Assembly: GCA_002077065.1 (NCBI GenBank)
Contig: NAJO01000009.1
Coordinates: forward strand, 496,001-560,000
Reading direction: 5' to 3'
Source of the DNA: Cryoendolithus antarcticus
Lineage: Eukaryota; Ascomycota; Dothideomycetes; Cladosporiales; Cladosporiaceae
DNA length: 64,000 nt
Below, piece by piece: positions 23,078 through 33,261 of the stretch (the first letter of the stretch is position 1; each line of letters opens with the position of its first letter). Made by a program: the position numbers and the translations under genes. The notes below the pieces were generated by a model, which did no database searches, had not been told where the DNA came from, and was given only the letters and a program-made list of their open reading frames with translations.

Positions 23078-24820
23078 ATGGACTCTGAATATCCGGCCAT
23101 TGCCCTGCGATTGGCTTCAGAAAGTGAAGGCACCGGCCTAGTGCTCAATGAGCGCTATACCTTTGAGGAGTACATCTACCGCCGTGGCAATTTCCTTGGA
23201 AGACAGCCGGAGTATGCGCATCTTCAGAATGCGTGCTTCATCGCAAGGCGCCACGCGGCAGAAGTCTACCCGAATGACCAGGCAGTGTTGCACGTGCAGG
23301 ACGTGCGCGCACGAGAGATTGCAACTGAGCAAGATCCCCTGCTACCCTTGCCTACGACGTCCAACACAGAATCAATCGATGGGTTCGCTACTTGCCTGCC
23401 CGATGGGTTGGCAGGACAGACTGGCAACAGCCAATCGCCGAACCTCAGCCTTCAGCCTCGTGTTAGGGGGCCACGCACGCGGAATAGTGCCTCACGGGTG
23501 GCACGTGATAGAGTCAGCACTACGCCAGTATCTAGTAGGCCACTTCCCTGTCGTGGAGCAGATTCTGAAATTCATGCTGATCAACTTGAAGTCGCTCCAA
23601 CCACCAATGACGAATCTGCGATCACGTCGTCTCTCAATACGGCAGCTGCATCAGCACAAGCTACTGACACCTCTTTTACACTCCCAAGTTCGCCAGGTTC
23701 AGTCCAAGCGTCAAGCAGTGTACAGCATGTGCATGAATCACAAAAGCGAGGGGAAGCACCGACTGAAGCTAGTGCTATCGAGCTGGCTATGCAAGCTAAG
23801 AGGAACGAGCCATTAAATCCTCCAGATGGTGCCACTGATGCGATAGAGCCTCCTACCGGCCTCCCCATCCCCATAAACCGACCGCAGGCTTTAGCTATTG
23901 CAGATGGCCCCATCACAACACCGCCCGTCAAGCCAACGGAAGCTACACTCTCCGCTATCGCGACAACTTCCAGAGTCTTGCGTGAGCCGAAGTTGACTGC
24001 TGCGCCGGGCGTCTCTGCTATGGCAGGGTACGGTATGAAGGTTCCCGTAAAGTCTCGGGGCAAACGCAGTCACGACGAAGATGAAGAAGGGGCGGAGTCC
24101 GACACTACTCTGACTGGTGATGACGACGAGAAAGATCACGCTACAGCCGAACCATCAAAGAAGAAAACCAAGACTGCAGCCATGGCCGAACAGATACCAT
24201 TTACAGCAGATGCGCCACCGAAAGGCGTTGCCCGAACTGTCAAGAAATCTGCCACAAACGTCAAGGCCAACATCAGCACACCACGTGCCTCAGCTCCACC
24301 AAAAGTAAAGGCAACTGCTTCGAAGGCTACCACTCCTAAGACAAGCACCCCGAAAGCAGGTACACCCGCAAATCTGAACGCTGTCATCAACGGTCTCGCC
24401 CTTCCCAAAACCAGAGAAGCCGCTATAGCCGCTTCATCCCAACGCCGAGAGGCCCTGATTCGCACTCGTACCTCTGCTGGCCCAACTCCGACGATGTCTC
24501 GCAGTGGGCGGCACCAGAAGCCGACTCCAAAGAACCCTTCCGCCATAAACTCTGTGCAAGCCAATCTCATGCCTGAGTTCTTCCCTCCCTGTACCGAGAA
24601 TGGCAACGATGTCCACTGCATCTGTGGAGTCGAAGATGATGACAATGGGCACATGGTACAGTGCGAGAAGTGTTTCGTGTGGCAACATAGTGGCTGTCTG
24701 CTGCCTGGGCTGACGAAGAAGGAGGTCAATAAGGTGGACTTCTTATGTCAAGTGTGTGATCCTTGGAAGAGGAGGGCGGTGCTCCAGGATCTGAGGAAGC
24801 GAGAGGGGAAGGTAGATTGA
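23078..24820 (+). CDS. PHD-finger chromatin protein
   Basis: Single exon, 580 residues. The only folded domain seen at the C-terminus is a PHD finger (about residues 513-563): CICG, then QCEKCFVWQH, GCLL and CQVC, giving the C4HC3 zinc pattern. PHD fingers of this type read histone H3 tails, often methylated Lys 4. The N-terminal 60 residues (EYIYRRGNFLGRQPEYAH) look conserved. The middle is disordered, rich in Ser/Thr/Pro/Ala, with an acidic patch followed by KKKTK, a likely nuclear signal. Architecture recalls fungal Cti6/Bye1-like proteins with a lone finger, but assignment to either is uncertain. It is convergent with the PARP gene. Confidence 0.85.
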   Translation: MDSEYPAIALRLASESEGTGLVLNERYTFEEYIYRRGNFLGRQPEYAHLQNACFIARRHAAEVYPNDQAVLHVQDVRAREIATEQDPLLPLPTTSNTESIDGFATCLPDGLAGQTGNSQSPNLSLQPRVRGPRTRNSASRVARDRVSTTPVSSRPLPCRGADSEIHADQLEVAPTTNDESAITSSLNTAAASAQATDTSFTLPSSPGSVQASSSVQHVHESQKRGEAPTEASAIELAMQAKRNEPLNPPDGATDAIEPPTGLPIPINRPQALAIADGPITTPPVKPTEATLSAIATTSRVLREPKLTAAPGVSAMAGYGMKVPVKSRGKRSHDEDEEGAESDTTLTGDDDEKDHATAEPSKKKTKTAAMAEQIPFTADAPPKGVARTVKKSATNVKANISTPRASAPPKVKATASKATTPKTSTPKAGTPANLNAVINGLALPKTREAAIAASSQRREALIRTRTSAGPTPTMSRSGRHQKPTPKNPSAINSVQANLMPEFFPPCTENGNDVHCICGVEDDDNGHMVQCEKCFVWQHSGCLLPGLTKKEVNKVDFLCQVCDPWKRRAVLQDLRKREGKVD

Positions 24821-25459
24821 AGACATTAACACAGACGGAGGCATGTTTCGTCATGACTCTTGTTGGAGTGCAGTAAAGCGGATCAATTGCATAGAGCCTG
24901 CAGCTTGAGATTGCTGGACCCGGGAAGGCTTCCTCTAGGCCGTCTGCTATTGAAGCGAGAGTTGCGTGAGCTAGCAGAGTATCATTGTGGAGGTTGATGA
25001 TGTAGACTTGTATGCTCAGGCTTGGACCTACTTACTGATCATGTGATGCACATGTGTTAATTGTAGCGTCTCATCAAACGCACCTTTAGCCCCCGATTGC
25101 GATGACTGGTCTAATGTCTGCCTCAACTGCTGGCGACGGGCTCGATGCGAACTGAAGTCTACAATGCAGTTCTTCGTTCGGGTCTAGTGTTCTATACTAC
25201 CAGTACAGCTACCTCGAAGTCAAGCATCTCCTGTTCGCTCGGCTAGCCTGGTACTAGCACGACCGAGCCTTGCTGCCTCCTAAATGCCGGACTGCCCACT
25301 GTCCGGGCGACCATGCCGTCAACTCCAAACCTGCAACACCAGCGCTATGCGTCACGTTCCAAAGCAATTGAGCAAACCCGAACACATCCCTCGTTCCGTA
25401 TCATTGTCGTCATCATCATCATGATCTTCGTCACTCTTCCCTTTCCGAGCAGTGTCACT
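24821..25459. other. Convergent intergenic region, 639 bp
   Basis: It lies between the stop codons of the PHD and PARP genes. A short plus-strand frame beginning near 25313 runs into the PARP gene as antisense and shows no coding character. Confidence 0.5.
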
Positions 25460-28400
25460 CTACAACCCCTGCGCCATCATCTTGAAGTCCTCCGGCTCCT
25501 GCCAGCCATGCGCCCTACAAGCCCTGAGATACCCCTCAGCAGCCTCGCCAGCGCCGTAATCACCCCTCGTAGTCATATCAAGCCTCGCAAAAGGCTCGCT
25601 TGCGATAGCCATCCTCACCTGCAGTAGCACACTCTCCATAGGCAGCACAGAATTCCAGCCGGTGTTTGTCAGGAGCTCCATGCACATCGCACCACCCATG
25701 ACGATGTGCCCGCCCCCTCCCTGCGCAAACGACAGGAAGCGCGGGCGAAGCACGCGAATGTATGGTGGTGAGAAAGGGAAGGAAGGTGGAAATCTGGTTT
25801 CGAGAACGATGCTCTTGTGCCCGGCCTTCTTGAGGTCTGCCGTCAAAGGCAGAGGCTTTCCGGCCGAGGTAGTGAGGGTATGAAATGAATGGAGCTCGAT
25901 GATCCATTGATATGAATTCTCGAGCTGCGATGGATCGATGTACCAACCTAGCTCCGCGGCTGGGGTCTTCTCTTGAATCGTCGTGAGGTTGCGAATCTCG
26001 GAGAGAAGGCGTTTGGTGGTGCCCGACGTGGCGTAAGTCGGAAACGGCAGCATGGGTAAGGTTGCAAAGTCGAGGGCACCGGGTACGAAGTCGGTGGCCG
26101 ATGCTGGGGAGGGCTTAGCGACGACCACGGTTTTGCTGACAGGTGCTAATGCTGGCTCTTCGGGCTCATCACAGAGGATCGCAAGGTCTTCGTCATCAGT
26201 CGCCACGCTTGCGCTGTCATCATCAGCTATGCCATCGAGCAAGATCGGGTCGCCAAGATCGCCTTTCTGCTTCTTCGACGACAGAGCTGTCCCGAGCCAG
26301 CCTTTGCTGATGCCTCTCTTGGCACTCTGCTCGACAGCCCGGCCGGACTTAATCGCAGCAGCTGGTATGATGATGGGACCGCCTTGAGATATGCCTGTTG
26401 GCGTGCGAGCCGGATCTTGCGGATGCGCATTGGCCGGCTTTACCTCCTCCGTGACATTCAGCCCGCTTCCCTCTGCAGGAGAGCACTTGACGAACAGGTA
26501 GCGAGTCTGAATCCAGTCCAACTGCTTGACCACGTAATAAGGGTTGCTTGAAGTGAACTCCTTGGGGGCATTGACGATCTCGTTCAACGCCAATGCCATC
26601 GATACTCGTAAGACGCTCTGTGGCCAGTCTGAGACACCACCGTAGCCACGGTGAGCGTAGCTGGTAGAGGTCATGGCATCTTTGGCGTGATAGACACCAT
26701 CGCCATAGGCGCGACCATGATCGGAGTTCTTGAAGTGCAGTCCCTCGCGGATAATGCTGTGCCAATTATAGAGAGGCGATCCGTGCCAGGCGAACATGGT
26801 AGGGTACTGCAGCGCAAGGCGCTCCTTGGTACTGCGTACCTCCGATAGGAACCGCTGCTCTTTGTCTGGCGCACCCATGGCGAAGCGGAACTGCATGTAT
26901 CCTGGCATGCCGTATAGGCGCTCTTGCTTCTTACCGTCCTCGTTCCCGTCTACTTGCATGATGCAAGCGCGGTTGCTGGCGATGATCCAGCGCAGCAGTG
27001 TCATCGCAGCCGGCGGTATGCGACTCACCCAGTTCTGCAAAAGCGCGTTGCGATTCATGACCAGGTACTCCTTCATCTGCTGGACCCCAGGTAGCATATC
27101 CAGCATCTTGCAGATCGCCAGACATTTGGCACCAGTGGCGAGCTCTTCAAACTGCTGATTGTAAGGCACAAAGGAGGCTGTCATCCACTTCGGCGTAGCC
27201 ACAGGTGTTGCGGGTTTGTTCGCAGGTGTCTTTGCAGTGGGCTTCAAACCTTGTGGCGCTTCGACTGTGTTAGACTTCATAGGCACAGGGACATCCAAAG
27301 TAATGGTCGGGTAGAAGGTGGTCTCTGTTACGCGGCAGTGGAGTTCAGTGGGTGACGCCTCTGGAACAGTCTGCTGCACAGTGAGGACAATCCAGCTCCC
27401 TCGAGCGACTGGACAGCCGCCCTCTGGCTTGTTGAAGAAGATAAGCTCACGCCGCTCGGCGTCCCAGCCGACTTCGTAAGCCACCACATCGGCTGTTGTA
27501 TCTTCTGTGGATTCGTCAGGAACGCCAGGGTAAGGTCCATCAATGTACGAGAAAGCCCCGCGGCCGACGGGCTGTGGCTTGCTCTTTATTGGAGGAACCA
27601 TGAGTGCCAGTCCATCCGGGAGATCTTTCAACTTCAGGCACCTCGCACTTGCATAGCAGAACGATATCAGCAAGTCAACAACATAGGGCTGAGCCAGGAT
27701 ACCGTGCTCGATGCTGGGTCCAAAACCCATGCTCATGTATTGGAATAAGCAAAGCGGGCGGTCGCAAACGTATGGCTTAATAGCCTCCAGGTCCGTGTCC
27801 AGTTTGCGGTGGCAGACCATGCAGAACTCCGTACATCGAGCGAAGTGGCGGACTGTGAACTGCATAGCAAGCAGTGGGAAGGAGTAGTAAGCCTGTCCGA
27901 CTGGCGCCTGTCTGTACTGATCGCCAGTCACGATGGAAGGGAAGGCTCGATCAACCACCTCCTCTTCGTAGTACTTGTCAGGAACGTAGTCGGGCTTCAC
28001 ACCAGCGCTGTTCATCTCGTTATACCACATCTCCGCGCCTTGCCAGTCCATACCATCGGCACGAAAGCGCAGGATGGGGACGAGAATACTCTCCAGCAGC
28101 TCAGTGAGTGGACGAGAGATGAAGGTCTCGCGTAGCGATGTCACATCCTTCTTAGCGTCCTCAGCCCGCTGTTTGTCACTGGACTTTGCCTTGGTGAAAG
28201 CTTCGATGGCTTCTTGCAGAGTGGGCTTGTATGTCTTGCCGGCAAACACCCGCATAGCTAAGTTCGGCTTCAACCGGAGATTATCCAGATCCTGTAGCTG
28301 CTCGTTGTTCTTGTACCCATTGGGATACTGTATGATGAGCATGAGGTAGTCATCTGGCTCCACCTGCCACGCCTGCATTGCCTCTTCGGAAATGCCAAGC

Positions 28401-29050
28401 TTGGCGATGCGGATGGAGACGATCACATATGCGTTGTATCCGTCGAAGAGGTGACCGAGCTGACCAACCTTGAAGCCAGCAGCCTTGACAGCTCGGAGGT
28501 CAGACCTGACACGATCGCGAAACTTGCGATCGCTCTTGGTGCTCGTAGCTGTTGGTGCGGCAGTGGCGGCCGAGTTACTGGTGGCCGTGTAGCTGTCCTT
28601 GGCTGGCTGCCCGAAGGAGAACGATTCATCTTCGCTGTCGTAAACATCATCGGCCTCTTCGTCCTCTGAGAACTGCTCGTCATCTGCCTGACTGTCGATC
28701 ATGGGCACATCTCCATCCACATCAGTGCTCAACAGTGTGGCAGCCACCATGTCGATGAGCTTGAAGACAGACTTGTGATCGGTCGACCGTACGTCTTGTA
28801 GAGCTTGAGCAATCTGCGGTGGCGCATCTTCGCCGCAGAAGAGCATGTATGAGTGATCCTTGGGGTAGTCCGATAAATCAGGAATCATGGCTGTGATCTC
28901 GACCAGGCGCGCGGCACCGCCCGTGATTGGGCATGCGACCTCAAAGATGAATTGTCCGTCATCCTCGCCTCCTCTGATGCTGTGAACTCCGGCTGGCTTC
29001 ACATCGTTCTCGACCTTCCGTAAGTCGCTCATATATGCCTTGCGAGGCAT
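25460..29050 (-). CDS. PARP catalytic domain fused to E2-like (UBC) domain
   Basis: Single exon, 1196 residues from the ATG at 29050. The N-terminal 130 residues resemble an RWD/UBC-like fold and are followed by an acidic linker. A Cys-rich module (CMVCHRKL...VCDRPLC, about residues 415-440) precedes the ADP-ribosyltransferase domain, with H-G-S-PLYNWHSI (about 755) and AYGDGVYHAKDAMTSTSYA (about 783), most like the PARP6/PARP8 clade. The C-terminal 170 residues are a ubiquitin-conjugating fold: FPPSFPFSPPYIRVLRPRF, a Cys in GAMCMELL (about 1122) and GWNSVLPMESVLLQVR. The usual HPN tripeptide before the E2 cysteine is missing. PARP-UBC fusions are known in fungi. It probably links mono-ADP-ribosylation to ubiquitin signalling; the direction of that link is inference. 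Confidence 0.92.
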   Translation of the reverse strand: MPRKAYMSDLRKVENDVKPAGVHSIRGGEDDGQFIFEVACPITGGAARLVEITAMIPDLSDYPKDHSYMLFCGEDAPPQIAQALQDVRSTDHKSVFKLIDMVAATLLSTDVDGDVPMIDSQADDEQFSEDEEADDVYDSEDESFSFGQPAKDSYTATSNSAATAAPTATSTKSDRKFRDRVRSDLRAVKAAGFKVGQLGHLFDGYNAYVIVSIRIAKLGISEEAMQAWQVEPDDYLMLIIQYPNGYKNNEQLQDLDNLRLKPNLAMRVFAGKTYKPTLQEAIEAFTKAKSSDKQRAEDAKKDVTSLRETFISRPLTELLESILVPILRFRADGMDWQGAEMWYNEMNSAGVKPDYVPDKYYEEEVVDRAFPSIVTGDQYRQAPVGQAYYSFPLLAMQFTVRHFARCTEFCMVCHRKLDTDLEAIKPYVCDRPLCLFQYMSMGFGPSIEHGILAQPYVVDLLISFCYASARCLKLKDLPDGLALMVPPIKSKPQPVGRGAFSYIDGPYPGVPDESTEDTTADVVAYEVGWDAERRELIFFNKPEGGCPVARGSWIVLTVQQTVPEASPTELHCRVTETTFYPTITLDVPVPMKSNTVEAPQGLKPTAKTPANKPATPVATPKWMTASFVPYNQQFEELATGAKCLAICKMLDMLPGVQQMKEYLVMNRNALLQNWVSRIPPAAMTLLRWIIASNRACIMQVDGNEDGKKQERLYGMPGYMQFRFAMGAPDKEQRFLSEVRSTKERLALQYPTMFAWHGSPLYNWHSIIREGLHFKNSDHGRAYGDGVYHAKDAMTSTSYAHRGYGGVSDWPQSVLRVSMALALNEIVNAPKEFTSSNPYYVVKQLDWIQTRYLFVKCSPAEGSGLNVTEEVKPANAHPQDPARTPTGISQGGPIIIPAAAIKSGRAVEQSAKRGISKGWLGTALSSKKQKGDLGDPILLDGIADDDSASVATDDEDLAILCDEPEEPALAPVSKTVVVAKPSPASATDFVPGALDFATLPMLPFPTYATSGTTKRLLSEIRNLTTIQEKTPAAELGWYIDPSQLENSYQWIIELHSFHTLTTSAGKPLPLTADLKKAGHKSIVLETRFPPSFPFSPPYIRVLRPRFLSFAQGGGGHIVMGGAMCMELLTNTGWNSVLPMESVLLQVRMAIASEPFARLDMTTRGDYGAGEAAEGYLRACRAHGWQEPEDFKMMAQGL

Positions 29051-29656
29051 CGTGGCGATGATGGGCTGGTATGGCGATGGTGACGAGAAGATTGGTGCGC
29101 GAGACACCCCTCACGTGAATCGCCTGTATGCGTTTGCGGCTGTGGAAACACTCAGTGCTGTGGCGGTCAATATAACATGTACTGGAGAGATGTGATGGAG
29201 TGTTCGAGCGTTGAAGCTGAGCAGATCCAAGTGGTGGATGATGTTGGTTTAAGGAGTGGCACGTCCCTCAGGACGTCAAATGGTGCGGTGCGATAGTGAA
29301 GGATTTGGATTAGTGTTGCAGTGAAGTGAAGTCCAAGAGGCAAGGTACAGGCACGCAGGCAGCAGGCGGGACAAACGCAGGAAGGCTCGACCGTGGCGAC
29401 CTACCGCGTTTTGTGCTGTGCAGATTTTATGGCTCATAGAGAATGTGTCCTAATGCTCACCATTAGGTGTACTTCGTTGAGCGAGCGTGTATTGTCAGTG
29501 ACCTGACACCGGTGAACCGGTCACGGCGAAGTGATTGAGATGACTGCGCAAGGTGGAGAGGTACATGTAGTGGTGCCTTGCAGTATTGAGGCCTGGTTGC
29601 CTTACTGTAGGCCTGAAAATATATGCACACTAATCGCTTCAATGCAGCATTCAACA
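29051..29656. promoter_or_regulatory. Divergent promoter region PARP / Cog7-like
   Basis: 606 bp between divergent starts. In-frame GTG/TTG extensions of both neighbours reach into it but are not credible starts in a fungus. No motif is assigned. Confidence 0.4.
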
Positions 29657-30568
29657 ATGGCTATCCCAGTCCGAACTTCCACGCGAGTCGAGCCCAGATC
29701 CCAGCACGTGTCCGACGCATTCACAACTCCCTTCCTGCAGTCCGACTTCGACCCTGCTGCCTACCTCAACGCTGTACTACCCCCACTCGCGATCACCAGC
29801 GCTCGCGCTAGCCATGGCAATGCAGTACCGTTGCCAGAGCTCGCCTCTCAAACTCAAGCCCTACTCTCCCAGCTGAGCGCGCAGACGACGCGTTTGTCCA
29901 ATACCTTGACACAGCTTACCGACGAGATCATCCGAAGTGGTGGACGCTTGGCATACGAGGTTGAAGTCCTACGGGGCGAGACGACAAGCCTAAACGATGC
30001 ACTCGAGAATGGACTGAAGAATGATATTACCGTCCTCGCCCCTGTGAGGAGCACATCTGCGCCTACAAACACCGAAGTAGAGGCGCCGGATGTACTGCCT
30101 TCGGTGCGGTCTACGGACCCGTCCTTTCTGACCGGCCTCCGAACGCTCTCTACCCTGCGTACCCGTCTAGAGTCAATCACCCAGATGTTCGGAGCGGCAA
30201 TGTCATGGCCAGTCGCACCTTCGGAAGTTGCCTCTACAGCTTCAAGCAGCTTTATCTCCGTGTCAAGTCCCGAGACTACAAATCGCGAAAGCAAGGCAAA
30301 GGCTTACACCGACTCATTACGCGCCGAGATCGAGACGCTCTTAGCGACAGATGGCATCGAAGCTGCAGCTGAGCGGGTTGAGGAGCTGAATGTGCTCGCC
30401 GAAGTCTGGAGAGGGACTGTGGAGGAGAAGGCAAGGGGAAGGGTGGTGGACATGTTGGCTGGGGTTGTGGAGGAGAGAGGACGAGGTGTTGGAGGTAGAG
30501 GGACAGCGTCCTCAGCGAGGAGCGACATGCGATATGGGACGTTAGACTCGACAGTGGGATTGTTGTAG
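29657..30568 (+). CDS. Conserved oligomeric Golgi complex subunit 7-like
   Basis: Single exon, 303 residues. The N-terminus has FLQSDFDPAAYLNAVL, close to the Cog7 opening in which an FxxxxFDxxxWIN-type segment starts the subunit. Long helices follow (LLSQLSAQTTRLSNTLTQL, AYEVEVLRGETTSLNDAL), then TLSTLRTRLESITQMFGAAM. These fit the coiled N-terminal leg of a Golgi vesicle-tethering subunit. Animal Cog7 is over 700 residues, while annotated fungal versions are often about this short, so the protein is probably complete. The ATG at 29657 is chosen because conserved sequence begins soon after; an in-frame ATG at 29642 is possible. Confidence 0.75.
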   Translation: MAIPVRTSTRVEPRSQHVSDAFTTPFLQSDFDPAAYLNAVLPPLAITSARASHGNAVPLPELASQTQALLSQLSAQTTRLSNTLTQLTDEIIRSGGRLAYEVEVLRGETTSLNDALENGLKNDITVLAPVRSTSAPTNTEVEAPDVLPSVRSTDPSFLTGLRTLSTLRTRLESITQMFGAAMSWPVAPSEVASTASSSFISVSSPETTNRESKAKAYTDSLRAEIETLLATDGIEAAAERVEELNVLAEVWRGTVEEKARGRVVDMLAGVVEERGRGVGGRGTASSARSDMRYGTLDSTVGLL

Positions 30569-31429
30569 TGGAAACCAACACATAGATTATGACAGTCTTA
30601 CCTTGTTCATTGTCTGCTTGCCTTGACCCCTCGTGGCCCGGCGTGTACCGCGAGTCATGCTCTGCCATATCCTCAGATTGCAGGACCTACGTTGCACTAT
30701 GAAGTATCGTTCCGCCAGTCATTCACATGCTCACCTCACCGTGCCATCATCGTCAATCTGACGGTACATCGAAAAGCTACCTGTTTAACCGGCGCACTGC
30801 ATTCTTTGCCGTGCGACCCGGACGCTCGTGGTTACCCCGACTTTCCTGCCATCCCCAGGTGTGGAGCCGATGGTGTTTGCAAGAGCTCATCCCGGGACCG
30901 CGTGGAGATGCAGGGGAGTAAGTTCTGTGCCTGACAAGCCCGGTGAAGCTGCATCTCCAGCACAGTCTTGCGAGAATGCCTCTTGAACGGCGAAACGGGC
31001 TCTGTATGGTACACAAAGCGTGGAACGGATAAGCAAAGTCCAGCAACGCAACCCAATGTACTGATCAAGCCCTTGCTTCCCCTCCTCCAACGAGCGCAAA
31101 GTGGCTCCAGTAGCACGTAACGCAGCGCGACTCAAGCTCCCGCTGCAGCTGTGCGTTCTACGTCACCTCCCAATGTCTTCTGCGGGGATGACCATCAACA
31201 CGAGAGTGCAACGCAGATTGAGCCGTCATTCGGAGGAGGGCAAGGGTGGGTAAAGTGGTGCAAGCGAGGCGCACGACGTCGATGTGGTCCTGCTGGTCGG
31301 TGCTGATGTTGAAAGTGTTATGATGTCCACTTGGTCCCGGCGAAGGTAAAGAGTCTCTTGTTCCTCAACCTCTGCGACTCAAAAATTTCGCGACCCGGGA
31401 CTGCACATTCCCCAATCACGACCAGCAAG
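30569..31429. other. Intergenic region, 861 bp
   Basis: No gene is supported. Overlapping short frames on both strands lack motifs. It includes the promoter of the secreted epimerase. Confidence 0.5.
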
Positions 31430-32839
31430 ATGTTTTTGAAATCTGCGGCTGTTGCTGCGGCGCTTCCTCTACTTGCACTCGCTGCACCTCTCGCCGACAT
31501 TGTGGGCAATGGCAGCACTGTCGCGGATGATGGCAAATACTACGTCGAGAGCGAGGGCATACGGGCGAACTTCATCCCGTACGGCGCGTCGATCAGTAAT
31601 CTCTGGGTGACCGACGTCCACGGTCTGGACCGGGATATTGTGCTCGGCTTCGACAACGCGAGCTACTATGGCATCGATCAACAGCACCCTCATTTGGGTG
31701 GAGGTAAGGCAGACAACGAATGCAGTGGGTATGGAACAACAAGACTGACGCTCACGCAGTTCCCGGGCGCTACGCCAATCGTATCAAGAACAGCACGTTC
31801 GAGATCGATGGCGAGGTGTTCCACACTGACCCCAACGAGCATGGCGGCCTGAACACTCTGCACGGTGGCTGTGAGTACCAACGCTGTGGTCTGCGATAGC
31901 TCTGCTGAAGTACTGACGATGTCCAGCAAACGGCTGGGATTACCGCAACTGGACCGTCGTAGCCCACACAACCGACAGCATCACCTTCAGCATCATCGAT
32001 GAGGATGGCGAGCAGGGCTTCCCCGGTCAAGTCATCTCGTACGTGACGTACACGCTCACACCTTACCAATGGCATCTCCGCATGACTGCCGTGGCCACGA
32101 CCAAGAAGACGCCCATCATGCTCTCATCTCACGTCTACTGGAACTTGGACGGTTTCCAGAACCCCGATGAGCCAACCGCGCTAAACCACACGCTCTCGCT
32201 ACCGTACTCCGGTCAACGCGTCGGAACCGATGGTATCTTGATCCCCGACGGCACGATCTTGCCGAATCAGCTGTACGATGTCAACGACTTCTGGTCGTCG
32301 CCCAAGCAGCTCGGCGCAAACTTCAGCAACCCCGATCTGCTCGGCAACTGCGGTACCAACTGCACTGGATACGATACCTGCTACATTGTCAACCGCGCGC
32401 AGAACGGGCCGTATGACTGGCATGACAAGCCCGTTGCCACTCTTGCCAGCCCGTGGAGTGGTATCCAGATCGACATCTTCTCTGAGCAGGAGGCATTCCA
32501 GGTTTATTCTTGTGGTGGACAGAATGGTAAGCCGAACCCAAGCTCCCTGTCAATTGTTTCCCAGCTAACAATTACATCTCAGGCTCCCTCACGATCAAGG
32601 AGACTCAAGGGTTCTTTAATACCTCTCGCCCCCGTGTCGTGCCCCAGTACGGCTGTGTTGTGATGGAGGTCGAGGACTGGGTTGATGCTATCAACCAGCC
32701 AGAGTGGCAGCGCAGCAAGAGGAACATCTTCGGGCCTGGCGATGGGCCGTATGTACTTGAGGCGACGTACAACTTCTCCGTCAACCACGACTTGAGCGCT
32801 GCGTACAACGCTAGCAAGGCTACGCTGTCGGGGTACTAG
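31430..32839 (+). CDS. Secreted aldose 1-epimerase (galactose mutarotase)
   Basis: Exons 31430-31703, 31760-31870, 31927-32526 and 32583-32839 give 413 residues. It interconverts alpha and beta anomers of aldoses. A signal peptide is visible (MFLKSAAVAAALPLLALAAPLA), so this form is extracellular and probably helps sugar uptake from plant material. Family motifs: GASISNLWV, VPGRYANRIKN rebuilt across intron 1, LHGGSNGWDYRNW across intron 2, the catalytic His in SSHVYWNLDG, and the catalytic Glu region VVMEVEDWVDAINQPEW. All introns are phase 1 and 56 bp. Several NxS/T sites fit secretion. The 3' exon runs to the TAG at 32837. Confidence 0.94.
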
Positions 32840-33261
32840 ATGGAGCAATCCGAACGGAAAGTAATGGAAATATAGCGTAGCAGAATAGCAATGCTCAGCA
32901 CTGTAATAAAGAAGCTTCCGACTCGCCATGATCTGATGTTCATCACTGCATCGTGCTCTCTGATCATGTACGTATAAGTCACTCGTGCTGTCTACACCCG
33001 ATGAAGAGTGCTATGATCCTCTGCAATTCCGCTCCACCCGCCGCAGCCGAGCTCGAAGCCAAAGACCGCACCCCACCTGATCCATCACGTCCTCCGTAAC
33101 ATACAACTGCCGTCATCTGCCCCGCGGTCAAGTGGACTGCAGTGCAAATGCGTTGCTGGAGCATCACTGGGCTCCGACTATCTACCGTAAGTGCAAGTGT
33201 CCTGGTCTCCTAGTCCGCACGTTACTGTTTCCCTCATCCTCGACCTGATCGCACCTCTTGT
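32840..33261. other. Intergenic region, 422 bp
   Basis: 3' flank of the epimerase, with aataaag-like sequence near 32904, and the promoter of the FAH-family gene, which is C/T-rich near the start. No other feature. Confidence 0.5.
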
